Part shown: positions 26,724-33,778 of the stretch, piece after piece | Layout of the letters: every line of letters starts with the position of its first letter | Position numbering within the stretch: the stretch's first letter is position 1 | Assembly: GCA_023453665.1 (NCBI GenBank) | Contig: JAEXTA010000167.1 | Location: 1-48,400 of the forward strand | Direction: 5' to 3' | DNA: 48,400 bases | Source of the DNA: Bacteroidota bacterium | GTDB taxonomy: Bacteria; Bacteroidota; Ignavibacteria; Ignavibacteriales; Ignavibacteriaceae | The notes under the pieces: generated by a model | The model's input: only the letters and a program-made list of their open reading frames with translations | What the model was told of the DNA's origin: nothing | The model's database searches: none | Position numbers and translations under genes: made by a program

Positions 26724-27914
26724 TTAAAGATGCTCAGAGATCTCATCTTCAACAATCCTATTCAACAAGAGAGGAATTTCAGTAAAATCATCTACCCACA
26801 GAACATTGACACCAATTTTTCTGAACGATGTTACTTCAACCTCTTCAAAAAGATTTCTTAATATAAGTTGTTTATCATTTTTTGATTTCTTCAAAGAATT
26901 TTTTCTAGTGATAATGGCATAATTTTTTGTTTCAGGGAACTGACGATATGTCACATCAATTAATCTTCGAATATTTGGATCCTCCATTGATAAACCTATG
27001 AAAAGACCAGTATATCTACCTAGATGACTCATCTGAGTCATATTAGACCAACGATAAGGATCAGAATATTCAGCATGGTATTCGTCCTCGCTGAAAACAA
27101 AATTTCCTTTTGATTGTAATTTTTTCCCTGTCTTTCTAAAGTTAACGTAATCTGAAAACGAAATTAACCCGTGAACGTGATATGAAGGGAGGACTCCATC
27201 TGGGACATGATCAACACCAGATAATACTGTCTTACATTTAATCTTCTGTTTTTTTAAGTACTCTTCTAATAAGTCATCATAATTATAATTTATTATTGCT
27301 TGAACACCTTTTGCATCCCGTTCTGCCCTTGTCAATGCAGCAACAGCTTCAACTAAAGACGATTCACTCGATCTAAAAAGCGGAAGCTCTAAAGTCTTTT
27401 GAGTTTTAAAACTTAATCTAAATTTGCCTAATGATACGGTAGGATGAGACCGATAAAATCTACGATAAAAAACATTCCCTATTTCATTCGATAAATCAGC
27501 ACCAAATTGATCCTTCAGTGACCTAGCAAGCATTAAAATTGGTTTCTCCGAAGGTTGATTTAGTATTGGTTCATCATTTAAACCATAAATTACATTCCAT
27601 CTTTCGTCCTCATCCAACTTTCCTAAGGCATCAATCGCAGATTCAACTTTTTTTGACATCATTTTTACAGTCAGCGATCTTACCAATTCAACCCAATTGG
27701 GTAAACCGATAGATCTTGATAAACCGGCGCCTAAATATAAAACCAGACCTTTATTTCTATAAGCATTTTTCAACTCTTTAATGGAGGAATTTTCTATCAA
27801 AGTAGATTTATTAATAAATGCACTTCTGCGATGATCCGGGAACAAATTAAAAATTGATAATTTTTTTGATTCTTTTTTCTTTTTATTTGAAATTTTTGTA
27901 ATCGTTTTTTTCAT
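26724..27914 (-). CDS. SIR2_2-family protein, candidate defence NADase (SIR2-b)
   Basis: A protein of 396 residues. A Lys-rich N-terminal tail leads to a SIR2 fold with LVLYLGAGLSRSIGLPNWVEL (GAGLS about 62-66), a helical insert to about 200, IINYNYDDLLEEYL (about 207-220), YHVHGLI with His about 248, and LFIGLSMEDPN (about 304-314). This order matches the SIR2_2 family found in bacterial antiphage genes; no effector-partner domain is fused. It shares only the fold motifs with SIR2-a, so the two are not recent duplicates. A TTG two codons upstream is an alternative start. A long nested hairpin precedes the gene. Confidence 0.83.
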   Translation of the reverse strand: MKKTITKISNKKKKESKKLSIFNLFPDHRRSAFINKSTLIENSSIKELKNAYRNKGLVLYLGAGLSRSIGLPNWVELVRSLTVKMMSKKVESAIDALGKLDEDERWNVIYGLNDEPILNQPSEKPILMLARSLKDQFGADLSNEIGNVFYRRFYRSHPTVSLGKFRLSFKTQKTLELPLFRSSESSLVEAVAALTRAERDAKGVQAIINYNYDDLLEEYLKKQKIKCKTVLSGVDHVPDGVLPSYHVHGLISFSDYVNFRKTGKKLQSKGNFVFSEDEYHAEYSDPYRWSNMTQMSHLGRYTGLFIGLSMEDPNIRRLIDVTYRQFPETKNYAIITRKNSLKKSKNDKQLILRNLFEEVEVTSFRKIGVNVLWVDDFTEIPLLLNRIVEDEISEHL

Positions 27915-27955
27915 TTTCAATTCTCTCTAATAATAATTCATTTAACGTCCGAACT

Positions 27956-27999
27956 ATTAAACATACTATAATCTCCACTAAGATTAGTTTGTGTTTAAT
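27956..27999. repeat. Nested symmetrical hairpin upstream of SIR2-b
   Basis: ATTAAACA ... TGTTTAAT (8-bp outer arms), a 5 x 5 internal loop, TAATCT ... AGATTA (6-bp inner arms) and a 6-base loop, giving a 44-bp symmetrical structure ending 41 bp before the SIR2-b ATG. It could be an operator, a 5' UTR structure or a recombination site. Next to it is a single TCATTTAAC (27938-27946), the core of the 21-bp array. Confidence 0.5.
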
Positions 28000-28065
28000 T
28001 CACTTATTGTTGGCATGATATAAGACCTTTCAAGTATTCATTTCAAATTAAATTCAAAACTTACT

Positions 28066-28104
28066 GCGATATAACATGCCTGATATAAAAGAATGTTATT
28101 CCGC
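28066..28104. repeat. Imperfect inverted repeat GCGATATAACAT / ATGTTATTCCGC
   Basis: Twelve-base arms matching at 10 of 12 positions around a 15-base loop. The ATAAC/GTTAT core resembles the ends seen around SIR2-a and loosely resembles integron attC core sites; no other attC feature is evident. Confidence 0.4.
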
Positions 28105-28546
28105 AAAAAACTTCTCTCGTCTTTCGTCTTACTTCTCACGTAAACTTTTTTCTCCCGTCTCGCTTTCCACATACAAGCACAACCTGTACAACTGCCTCAA
28201 AGCTCTGCCCCGGGATTCTGGACTTGGTAACTGGGGCGCACAATAAAATCAATAGCAACTTAGTGCAAGTTATGGCAAAACTCAATAGTATTGCTTAAAT
28301 GGCAATAGGCAATAGGCGGTAGGCAAAGTGTCAGTCTTCAGTTCACAGTCGGCAAAAACTTCTCAAATACCCGGTACCTGACTGCCGGTAGGCTAGGCAT
28401 CCAGCATCAGGAATTTCGCGCCATCCTGCATCAACCCAACCAAAACCGAAAGTCCCGTCAGGGACGACACAACCCCTCTCTGTGCCTCCGTGTCGCTGTG
28501 GTTAATGCCTTTTCCCTTCAAAATCTAACAAACTACTCACATCCGG

Positions 28547-28756
28547 TCATTCAACATTCACATACACTCATTTATTATTCCTACCCTATCATTAACTAAT
28601 CATTTCCTGTCATTTAACATTCCCGTCGGGTCATTTACTATTCACATATAGTTATTTATTAATCACATTGATTTATTCAAACATCACGTACACTCATTTA
28701 TCAATTCCATACAGTCATTTAACAATTCCTTCGGGAAAAAGTACATTCACTTCGGG
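28547..28756. repeat. Tandem array of about ten 21-bp units
   Basis: Units begin at 28547, 28568, 28589, 28610, 28631, 28652, 28673, 28694, 28715 and 28736, an exact 21-bp step. The core consensus is TCATTTAACATTC (variants TCATTCAACATTC, TCATTTATTATTC, TTATTTATTAATC, TCATTTATCAATTC) followed by a 7-8 bp variable spacer such as acatacac or ccgtcggg. Unit 10 keeps only the ACATTC end, and a weaker unit may precede at 28526. All six frames are broken by stops or unlikely, so the array is non-coding. The step equals two DNA helical turns, so cores face the same side, as in iterons or operator arrays. Confidence 0.8.
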
Positions 28757-28776
28757 TGACACGTACTTTCCTCCCC

Positions 28777-28805
28777 TTGAAACTCAGCTATCCATTCACT
28801 ATAAT
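28777..28805 (+). promoter_or_regulatory. Sigma-70-type promoter for the HTH gene
   Basis: TTGAAA (28777-28782), a 17-bp spacer and TATAAT (28800-28805), a near-perfect E. coli-type promoter with transcription expected near 28812. It lies 21 bp after the last unit of the tandem array. Confidence 0.75.
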
Positions 28806-28826
28806 CACGTAACCAAAAACCAAGGC

Positions 28827-28832
28827 AGGAGG
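28827..28832 (+). promoter_or_regulatory. Strong ribosome binding site of the HTH gene
   Basis: Perfect AGGAGG with five bases before the ATG at 28838, fixing the start of the HTH gene. Confidence 0.85.
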
Positions 28833-28837
28833 TCAGT

Positions 28838-29200
28838 ATGCTAAAGTACAACTTCAAACGTATCTTCAACGAAAGAGGAATAACCAAACCCGTTGGTTAC
28901 CTTCACAAACACGGCTTCAACAACCAGACAGCCGCACGCATCTCATCACACCGGTTCAAAGATATCCGCGTAGCACAGCTCGAAAAAGTTTGCCTCGCAC
29001 TACACTGCACACCCAATGACATATTCGAATGGATCCCAGATGAGAAACACAAAAACCTTAATCACCCGTTAACAAAACTAATTCGCACAACGGTCCCTGA
29101 ACAAGTTGCAAACCTCTTCAAAGAAATCCCGATTGACAAACTCCCCGAATTCACAGAACAAATAAAAACCCTGAGAACAAAACTCCTCAACCCCGAATAA
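28838..29200 (+). CDS. Small Xre/Cro-type helix-turn-helix protein
   Basis: A 120-residue protein. The first 70 residues form a Cro/C1-type HTH: YNFKRIFNERGITKPVGYLHKHGF, then NNQTAARISSHRFKDIRVAQLEKVCLALHC and TPNDIFEWIPD, the HTH_26-like ending common in Bacteroidota. A short helical C-terminal part (about 75-118) may be for dimerisation. It is the only plus-strand gene in the island, with its own strong promoter and RBS directly after the 21-bp array, which makes the array its probable operator (inference). Codons end in C much more often (AAC, TTC, ATC, CAC) than in neighbouring genes, hinting at a different origin. Confidence 0.85.
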   Translation: MLKYNFKRIFNERGITKPVGYLHKHGFNNQTAARISSHRFKDIRVAQLEKVCLALHCTPNDIFEWIPDEKHKNLNHPLTKLIRTTVPEQVANLFKEIPIDKLPEFTEQIKTLRTKLLNPE

Positions 29201-29502
29201 AATTTCTAACCACCGGTCCCTCTCCTTGCCAGAGGTTGTGTGACAATAAATATTTTTGTGGTAGCCGCAACCTTCAGGTTGCGAAATTATCGAGTTTCCG
29301 CAGGCTGAAGCCTGCGCCTACCGGCTTTCTTTTAATTTTCACGCAGTCTCACCAAGTCGAAGATCCCTTTAGGAGAGAGGGGGAAGTGGCTTGCCCGTCT
29401 CTGACGGGGTGAGGTTGTCTTTGCATTCATCAGTGTAAATCATAACAATCATAAAACATTGCTATAGCGTTGCGATCAGTGTACCATTGCCCTAAAAAAA
29501 GA
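29201..29502. other. Gene-free interval with REP-like palindromes
   Basis: A 302-bp gap. It contains a twin-palindrome REP-like element (29260-29322) and a CCCGTC-tct-GACGGG hairpin (29394-29408). Nothing coding was found. Confidence 0.6.
29260..29322. repeat. REP-like twin palindrome
   Basis: Two perfect hairpins, CGCAACCTtcAGGTTGCG (29266-29283) and CGCAGGCTgaAGCCTGCG (29299-29316), lie inside an outer inverted GGTAG ... CTACC. Paired palindromes of this build are typical of dispersed REP elements of Bacteroidota genomes that are mobilised by RAYT-type transposases; no such transposase is in the window. Confidence 0.65.
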
Positions 29503-30612
29503 TTACCTCTTATACTTCATCCCGAACAACAATCTGAACAGCCGGTATCTGCGAATAATCAGTTCGTAGATGATCCACACAATTCCAAACGTCCCGATAA
29601 CTAACAACAAAAACTTTAACAGGATATTCAGGTTCAAATCAACAACATAAAACCCAAGCACAAGCAGCACGGTGTGATGTAAAATGTAAAAAGGATAAAC
29701 AGCTTCATTGCGGTATCTCAGAATTGCACCCGGCTTATTAAGGAACTTCGCTGAATAACCTATCAGTAATAAAATCCAGTTCCACAGATTAAAAATCCTT
29801 ACAACGCAAGTTATGATCTGAAGTTCGATGTGAAGCAAAAGCAAGTAAGCCGTTGTTAGTATCAACGCCGATATTAAAAAGTACAGACGGTATTTTTCTA
29901 TGAACGTCCAGAAAGTATTTTTAAGTGATATTAAAACAAAACCGTAAAAGAATAACATTCCGTAAAACGACAACGCGTACCAGTCACCCCAGAACGCCAT
30001 TGTATATCCAAACAAAGGATAAAGAACCGCTTCAATAATTATTAGTGGAACCGGGAAAATCATAATTATGAAAGGATGTTTACTCAGCGCATTATTCAGC
30101 CATTCGATTGGTTTCAGCCCGGGATTATTTCTTATATAAACAAACAGCGGCGTTAACACCAGTGTAAAAAAGAACAGGTAAACTATAAACCACAAGTGAT
30201 GCCAGCTTAAATTGCCATTTGGATAAATACCGTTAAGCAGAGTTGAGTAAAAATCAAAATAAGAACTGTAATTAACACCCTGGCTTAATCGTTCAACATA
30301 AACCTGCGGCGGGACTAATATCGCCATCCCGAAAAATAACGGAACCATAAGTCTCAAAGCACGTTCCTTAATAAAATTGCCGATTGATTTGTATGACAGC
30401 GCGTAACAAGTCCCCATTCCCGATATAACAAACAACAACGGCAGCCGCCATTGATTCAGAAACAACATCGGTAGAATAAATGCGTCACTTGTAATATCAT
30501 TTTTAATATGAAATTTCCACGGAACGAAAATCATGCCCACGTGATAAAGTATAAGCAGATCAAATGCTATAACCCTAAGCCAATCTAAATTGTACTTTCT
30601 TTCTTTTTCCAT
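29503..30612 (-). CDS. Acyltransferase family 3 membrane protein (OpgC-like)
   Basis: A polytopic membrane protein of 369 residues with about ten hydrophobic segments. It starts with the acyltransferase-3 pattern YNLDWLRVIAFDLLILYHVGMIF (catalytic-type His in YHVG). It also shows RLPLLFVISGMGTCYAL, LSWHHLWFIVYLFFF and VYPFYILHHTVLLVLGFYVV. These enzymes O-acylate (often succinylate or acetylate) surface glycans; the substrate is unknown. ATG at 30612 is preferred to a TTG four codons before. It is a stand-alone gene beside the accessory island. Confidence 0.87.
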   Translation of the reverse strand: MEKERKYNLDWLRVIAFDLLILYHVGMIFVPWKFHIKNDITSDAFILPMLFLNQWRLPLLFVISGMGTCYALSYKSIGNFIKERALRLMVPLFFGMAILVPPQVYVERLSQGVNYSSYFDFYSTLLNGIYPNGNLSWHHLWFIVYLFFFTLVLTPLFVYIRNNPGLKPIEWLNNALSKHPFIIMIFPVPLIIIEAVLYPLFGYTMAFWGDWYALSFYGMLFFYGFVLISLKNTFWTFIEKYRLYFLISALILTTAYLLLLHIELQIITCVVRIFNLWNWILLLIGYSAKFLNKPGAILRYRNEAVYPFYILHHTVLLVLGFYVVDLNLNILLKFLLLVIGTFGIVWIIYELIIRRYRLFRLLFGMKYKR

Positions 30613-30922
30613 AAATGACAACAAATCCCCAATAAAAATATTGTATAAAGAATAACCCCTCTTAACATTAACAAAAACTGATAGAGCGCAATATCATTTA
30701 AGAATTTCAATCGAAACTTATAGCAAGGTGTGATTAAACTCAAGAGTTCATTAAAGCAGGAAATTTGTGCAAGTCTTCATTCATCATTCCCTGTTCGATC
30801 TTCGATATTAAATCACTCACTAAACAAATTTTCTCAAAATGATTGTCAACGGAAATAAAAAAGGCGACTCTCTCGAATCGCCTTAAAATAAAATTGTCTT
30901 AATCTTATTCTTTATCTTACTC
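30613..30922. other. Gene-free interval upstream of the acyltransferase
   Basis: A 310-bp gap. Beyond the terminator at 30861-30884 it holds only AT-rich DNA with a short TTCGATcTTCGATa duplication near 30797-30810. Confidence 0.5.
30861..30884 (-). terminator. Terminator after the first T9SS cargo gene
   Basis: Stem AAGGCGA / TCGCCTT around a 10-base loop; on the minus strand a T-rich run (TTTTATTT) follows. It lies 39 bp past the stop of the gene at 30923-32218. Confidence 0.8.
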
Positions 30923-32218
30923 TTATTTCAACAGCGTCATCTTCTTAACCATATTAAAACTGCCTGCTTCCAACTTGTAGAAATACAGACCGCTGTTAAG
31001 ATCCTGTGCATCAAACTTAACTGTATGCTGACCGGCTTCCATAAACCTGTTAACGAGTGTTTTAACTTCCTGACCAAGCATATTGTAAACCTTTAAAGTT
31101 ACATTAGTTGCCTGCGGAATTGAATAGTTAATTGTTGTTGACGGGTTAAACGGATTCGGGAAATTCTGTGCAAGATCAAACTTAACAGGAAGTGATGTTA
31201 CATCAGCTTCAACTGCATTTGAATATTCATAAGAACCATCAAAGTCTATTTGTCTAAGTCTGTATGAATATTTACCAGCCTGAAGATTTCCATCGACATA
31301 AGAATAAGTTTTTGTTGATGAAGTTGTTCCGTTACCCTGAACAAAACCGATCTTCTGCCAGGTGCTGTTTGCTGATTTTCTTTCAACATCAAAACCCTGG
31401 TTGTTTAATTCACTTGCTGTTACCCAGCTTAACTGAACTGCATTACCGGTTACGTTAGCTTTAAATGAAACAAGTTCAACCGGAAGAATTTCACTCCATG
31501 TAGTTGCTACTCTGAATCCGCTAAGAACAAGATATGGACCTGCAGCAGCAGTACCCTGTCTGAATGCGTATGTACCGATAGAAAGATCTGAAGCGCCTGC
31601 GCTTACATCAGAAACAACTAAGTTAGCAGCAGGTTCATTTGGGGTGATTGCAGGATTAACCCAAAGTTTAACGGTATCGTTATCAGCACCATCAACAATT
31701 TTATAAGCTACAACAAGAAGATAAGTTGTCCCTGCTGTATAAATTGAATCGGTATAGGTTGGAGGAACTGAAGCGCTTGTTGAACCTTTGCTTAAACCAA
31801 AAGCGAGATTACCATTTAAACCTAATTTAACAAATGTTCTTGCTCTGAATGTTGTGCTTACAGGAGCTGGTCCTAAGTGAAAGAAATATTCGCCGCCGTT
31901 ACGTGCTGAGTCAACATTAACAAGAAATGATGCATACACAGTTCCGGTACTAACAACAGTACTTAGTGAATCGTGAACATCTTCACCTGTATTAACGAGG
32001 CGGATTGAATTTCCCTGACCTGATGAAGGATAACCCGGATATACAAGGTTTCCTGCAATAACTGAAATCGGATTTGTTCCTGCGCCACTGTGAGCAGTAT
32101 AACCATTGCTGACTAAAGTAGTGCCTACTGTGTAGTTGAAATTTTCAACCAGAAGCTGCGCATAAGAACTGTATGAGAAGAGTAAAAGCGTAAAAAGTAA
32201 TAGAAATGTTTTTTTCAT
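30923..32218 (-). CDS. T9SS-secreted protein with type A sorting domain
   Basis: A 431-residue exported protein. The signal peptide is MKKTFLLLFTLLLFSYSSYAQ. A central beta-rich region follows (about 25-240, with LVENFNYTVGTTL and repeated Gly/Thr/Asn-rich strands). Then comes a segment typical of these proteins, LPVELVSFKANVTGNAVQLSWVTASELNNQGFDVERKS. The C-terminal type A sorting signal reads NFPNPFNPSTTINYSIPQ...LKVYNMLGQEVKTLV...LNSGLYFYKLEAG...KKMTLLK. Export and surface attachment or release by T9SS is expected. Enzymatic function, if any, is unknown. GGAG precedes the ATG; a terminator follows. Confidence 0.92.
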   Translation of the reverse strand: MKKTFLLLFTLLLFSYSSYAQLLVENFNYTVGTTLVSNGYTAHSGAGTNPISVIAGNLVYPGYPSSGQGNSIRLVNTGEDVHDSLSTVVSTGTVYASFLVNVDSARNGGEYFFHLGPAPVSTTFRARTFVKLGLNGNLAFGLSKGSTSASVPPTYTDSIYTAGTTYLLVVAYKIVDGADNDTVKLWVNPAITPNEPAANLVVSDVSAGASDLSIGTYAFRQGTAAAGPYLVLSGFRVATTWSEILPVELVSFKANVTGNAVQLSWVTASELNNQGFDVERKSANSTWQKIGFVQGNGTTSSTKTYSYVDGNLQAGKYSYRLRQIDFDGSYEYSNAVEADVTSLPVKFDLAQNFPNPFNPSTTINYSIPQATNVTLKVYNMLGQEVKTLVNRFMEAGQHTVKFDAQDLNSGLYFYKLEAGSFNMVKKMTLLK

Positions 32219-32363
32219 AGCATTCTCCGGAAATTATAAATAGTCTTTTTTAATTTGATCCAAAAATAACATAAAATGTTCAGAGGTCAAAGAAAGCAAG
32301 GTATCTTAATCATTATTTAATATTGAGTAATTCATAGCCGGAATTTTATAAAACCGGAGTATT

Positions 32364-33545
32364 TTATTTAACAAATAACAATTTTTTAGTTTCAGTGTAG
32401 TTTCCTGCCGATAAACGATAGTAATATACTCCGCTTGACAAACTCCCGGCATTAAAATCAACTTCATAATAGCCTGCAGGTTTTTCTTCATTCACCAGCT
32501 CCGCAACTTCATTACCCAATACATCAAATATTTTCAATGACACGAGGAGAGACGTGGCAGAACTCGTCTCGCCGAAGGGTATCGAATATTTTATTTTAGT
32601 TGATGGATTGAACGGGTTAGGGTAATTCTGCTCAAGTGAGAAAATATTTGGTTTCGTTAAATCAATCTCAACAATATTTGAATAAGAAAACTGACCATCA
32701 AAATCAATTTGCTTTAACCTGTATAAATATTTTCCTGCGAGCACTGATTTATCCTCATAGATATAATCTGCTGGTGAATTACTATTACCGTTTCCATCAA
32801 CAAAACCAATTTTCTCCCAACCCAAATTATCATTCTGAAATTGATTCAGAATCTTTCTTTCAACATCAAAACCAAAATTATTTGTTTCGGTTTCAGTTTG
32901 CCATTTTAACACAATCGAATTTTCAGTTACTTTTCCTGTAAATGAAATAAGTTCAACAGGCATAGGTTCATCTAATGCAGATACAATTTGAATATTATCA
33001 ATTCTTGAAGTGCCTGTACCAGCTACTACACCTCCTGTCACTGCATTATTTGAAATCATAATCCACCTTAAAAATACCGATGGTTGATCATCACAGACAG
33101 AAGGCAGTGGAATTTCATTTACAACTCCCAAGGTAAAATTGTTTGCGACAATTATAGGATTAGTTCCGGCAAGATCAGTCCAGATACCCGCCAACCCAAC
33201 TCTATACTGGATTTTGAAATCTCTTGGTCCGGTACCAGAACTTTGTTGCCTTGAGGAAACTGTTAATTGATTATACAGCGAAGTACTAAATTCAATCATC
33301 CAGTATTTTGTGTCCAGTCCATCAGTCCAGCCAGTTGTTGAGATTGATTGTGTCGTGAAGCCATTCGGATAAGAAATCGATCCAGTAGTCCCAACAGGAG
33401 AAATAATCTTCAATGCGTTCGGCGGAATTCCAGCATCAGAAAGTGAATCATCCGGACTATTCGGGAAATTCCATTCAACTATTGTAGTTTGAGAAAAAAG
33501 AAGTGAACCAGAAATGATCACCAGGAAAAGTGTTAAGGTTTTCAT
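32364..33545 (-). CDS. T9SS-secreted protein with type A sorting domain containing an inserted element
   Basis: A protein of 393 residues with signal peptide MKTLTLFLVIISGSLLFSQ. A beta-rich region (TTIVEWNFPNSPDDS...) resembles reelin-type adhesive folds. The usual 'VELISFTGKVTENSIVLKWQTETETNNFGFDVERK' segment leads to a type A sorting domain (NYPNPFNPSTKIKYSIPF...LKIFDVLGNEVAELVN). Between IPF and SLKIF lies GETSSATSLLV, about 11 extra residues encoded by a palindromic stretch (32541-32575). ATG at 33545 follows ATGGAGGG at good spacing; the ATG at 33557 lies within that RBS and is rejected. Confidence 0.88.
   Translation of the reverse strand: MKTLTLFLVIISGSLLFSQTTIVEWNFPNSPDDSLSDAGIPPNALKIISPVGTTGSISYPNGFTTQSISTTGWTDGLDTKYWMIEFSTSLYNQLTVSSRQQSSGTGPRDFKIQYRVGLAGIWTDLAGTNPIIVANNFTLGVVNEIPLPSVCDDQPSVFLRWIMISNNAVTGGVVAGTGTSRIDNIQIVSALDEPMPVELISFTGKVTENSIVLKWQTETETNNFGFDVERKILNQFQNDNLGWEKIGFVDGNGNSNSPADYIYEDKSVLAGKYLYRLKQIDFDGQFSYSNIVEIDLTKPNIFSLEQNYPNPFNPSTKIKYSIPFGETSSATSLLVSLKIFDVLGNEVAELVNEEKPAGYYEVDFNAGSLSSGVYYYRLSAGNYTETKKLLFVK
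32541..32575. repeat. Palindromic element inside the sorting-domain coding sequence
   Basis: GAGACG (32549-32554) and CGTCTC (32565-32570) form a hairpin around a 10-base loop within the reading frame. The segment encodes GETSSATSLLV at a point where the first T9SS protein and this lineage's sorting domains have a short turn, as expected of an in-frame insertion of a REP-like element. Confidence 0.5.
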
Positions 33546-33565
33546 ATTACCCTCCATGCAATTTG

Positions 33566-33586
33566 TTTTTCAAACTGTTTGAAAAA
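33566..33586 (-). promoter_or_regulatory. Palindrome upstream of the second T9SS cargo gene
   Basis: Perfect 9-bp arms TTTTTCAAA / TTTGAAAAA with a 3-base loop, 21 bp before the ATG at 33545. The position suits an operator or a 5' UTR hairpin; binding factor unknown. Confidence 0.35.
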
Positions 33587-33778
33587 ATATTTTAGTAATT
33601 GTCCTGGAAGTAGTAGAGTAGAAACCGGAATTTAACTGCCCTCACAGGTAAAGACGATTGATGACAGCCCTACTGGCAATCCCAATATAAAAAAGCATAT
33701 TACAATGCACAATTTTTTTTATCGTCAAATTGAATTATTAATTTGAATACATTGTTATACTTAAAAATGAATTTATTA

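Larger units (their letters stand above)
27915..28837. other. Gene-free repeat-rich interval between SIR2-b and the HTH gene
   Basis: A 923-bp stretch without a credible reading frame. In order it holds a nested hairpin (27956-27999), an imperfect inverted repeat (28066-28104), and short repeats of GGCAATAG type near 28302-28325. Then come a GTCCC-gtca-GGGAC hairpin (28452-28465), a CTCCGTGTCGCTGTGG tag (28486-28501), the 21-bp tandem array (28547-28756), and the promoter and RBS of the HTH gene. The plus strand from about 28380 onward is visibly G-poor and C-rich. Confidence 0.6.

Noticed and set aside
28547..28756. The tandem array as a CRISPR
   Set aside because: Units are only 21 bp, the repeat core is 13 bp and degenerate, spacers are 7-8 bp, and no cas gene is present.
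28547..28756. The tandem array as coding for a heptad-repeat protein, since 21 bp equals seven codons
   Set aside because: The only fairly open frame is broken by a TAG at the end of unit 5, lacks a start and RBS, and the opposite strand has repeated TGA and TAA.
24857..29502. Integrase or transposase in the accessory island
   Set aside because: No frame in the interval has recombinase or transposase motifs; mobility is only suggested by repeats.
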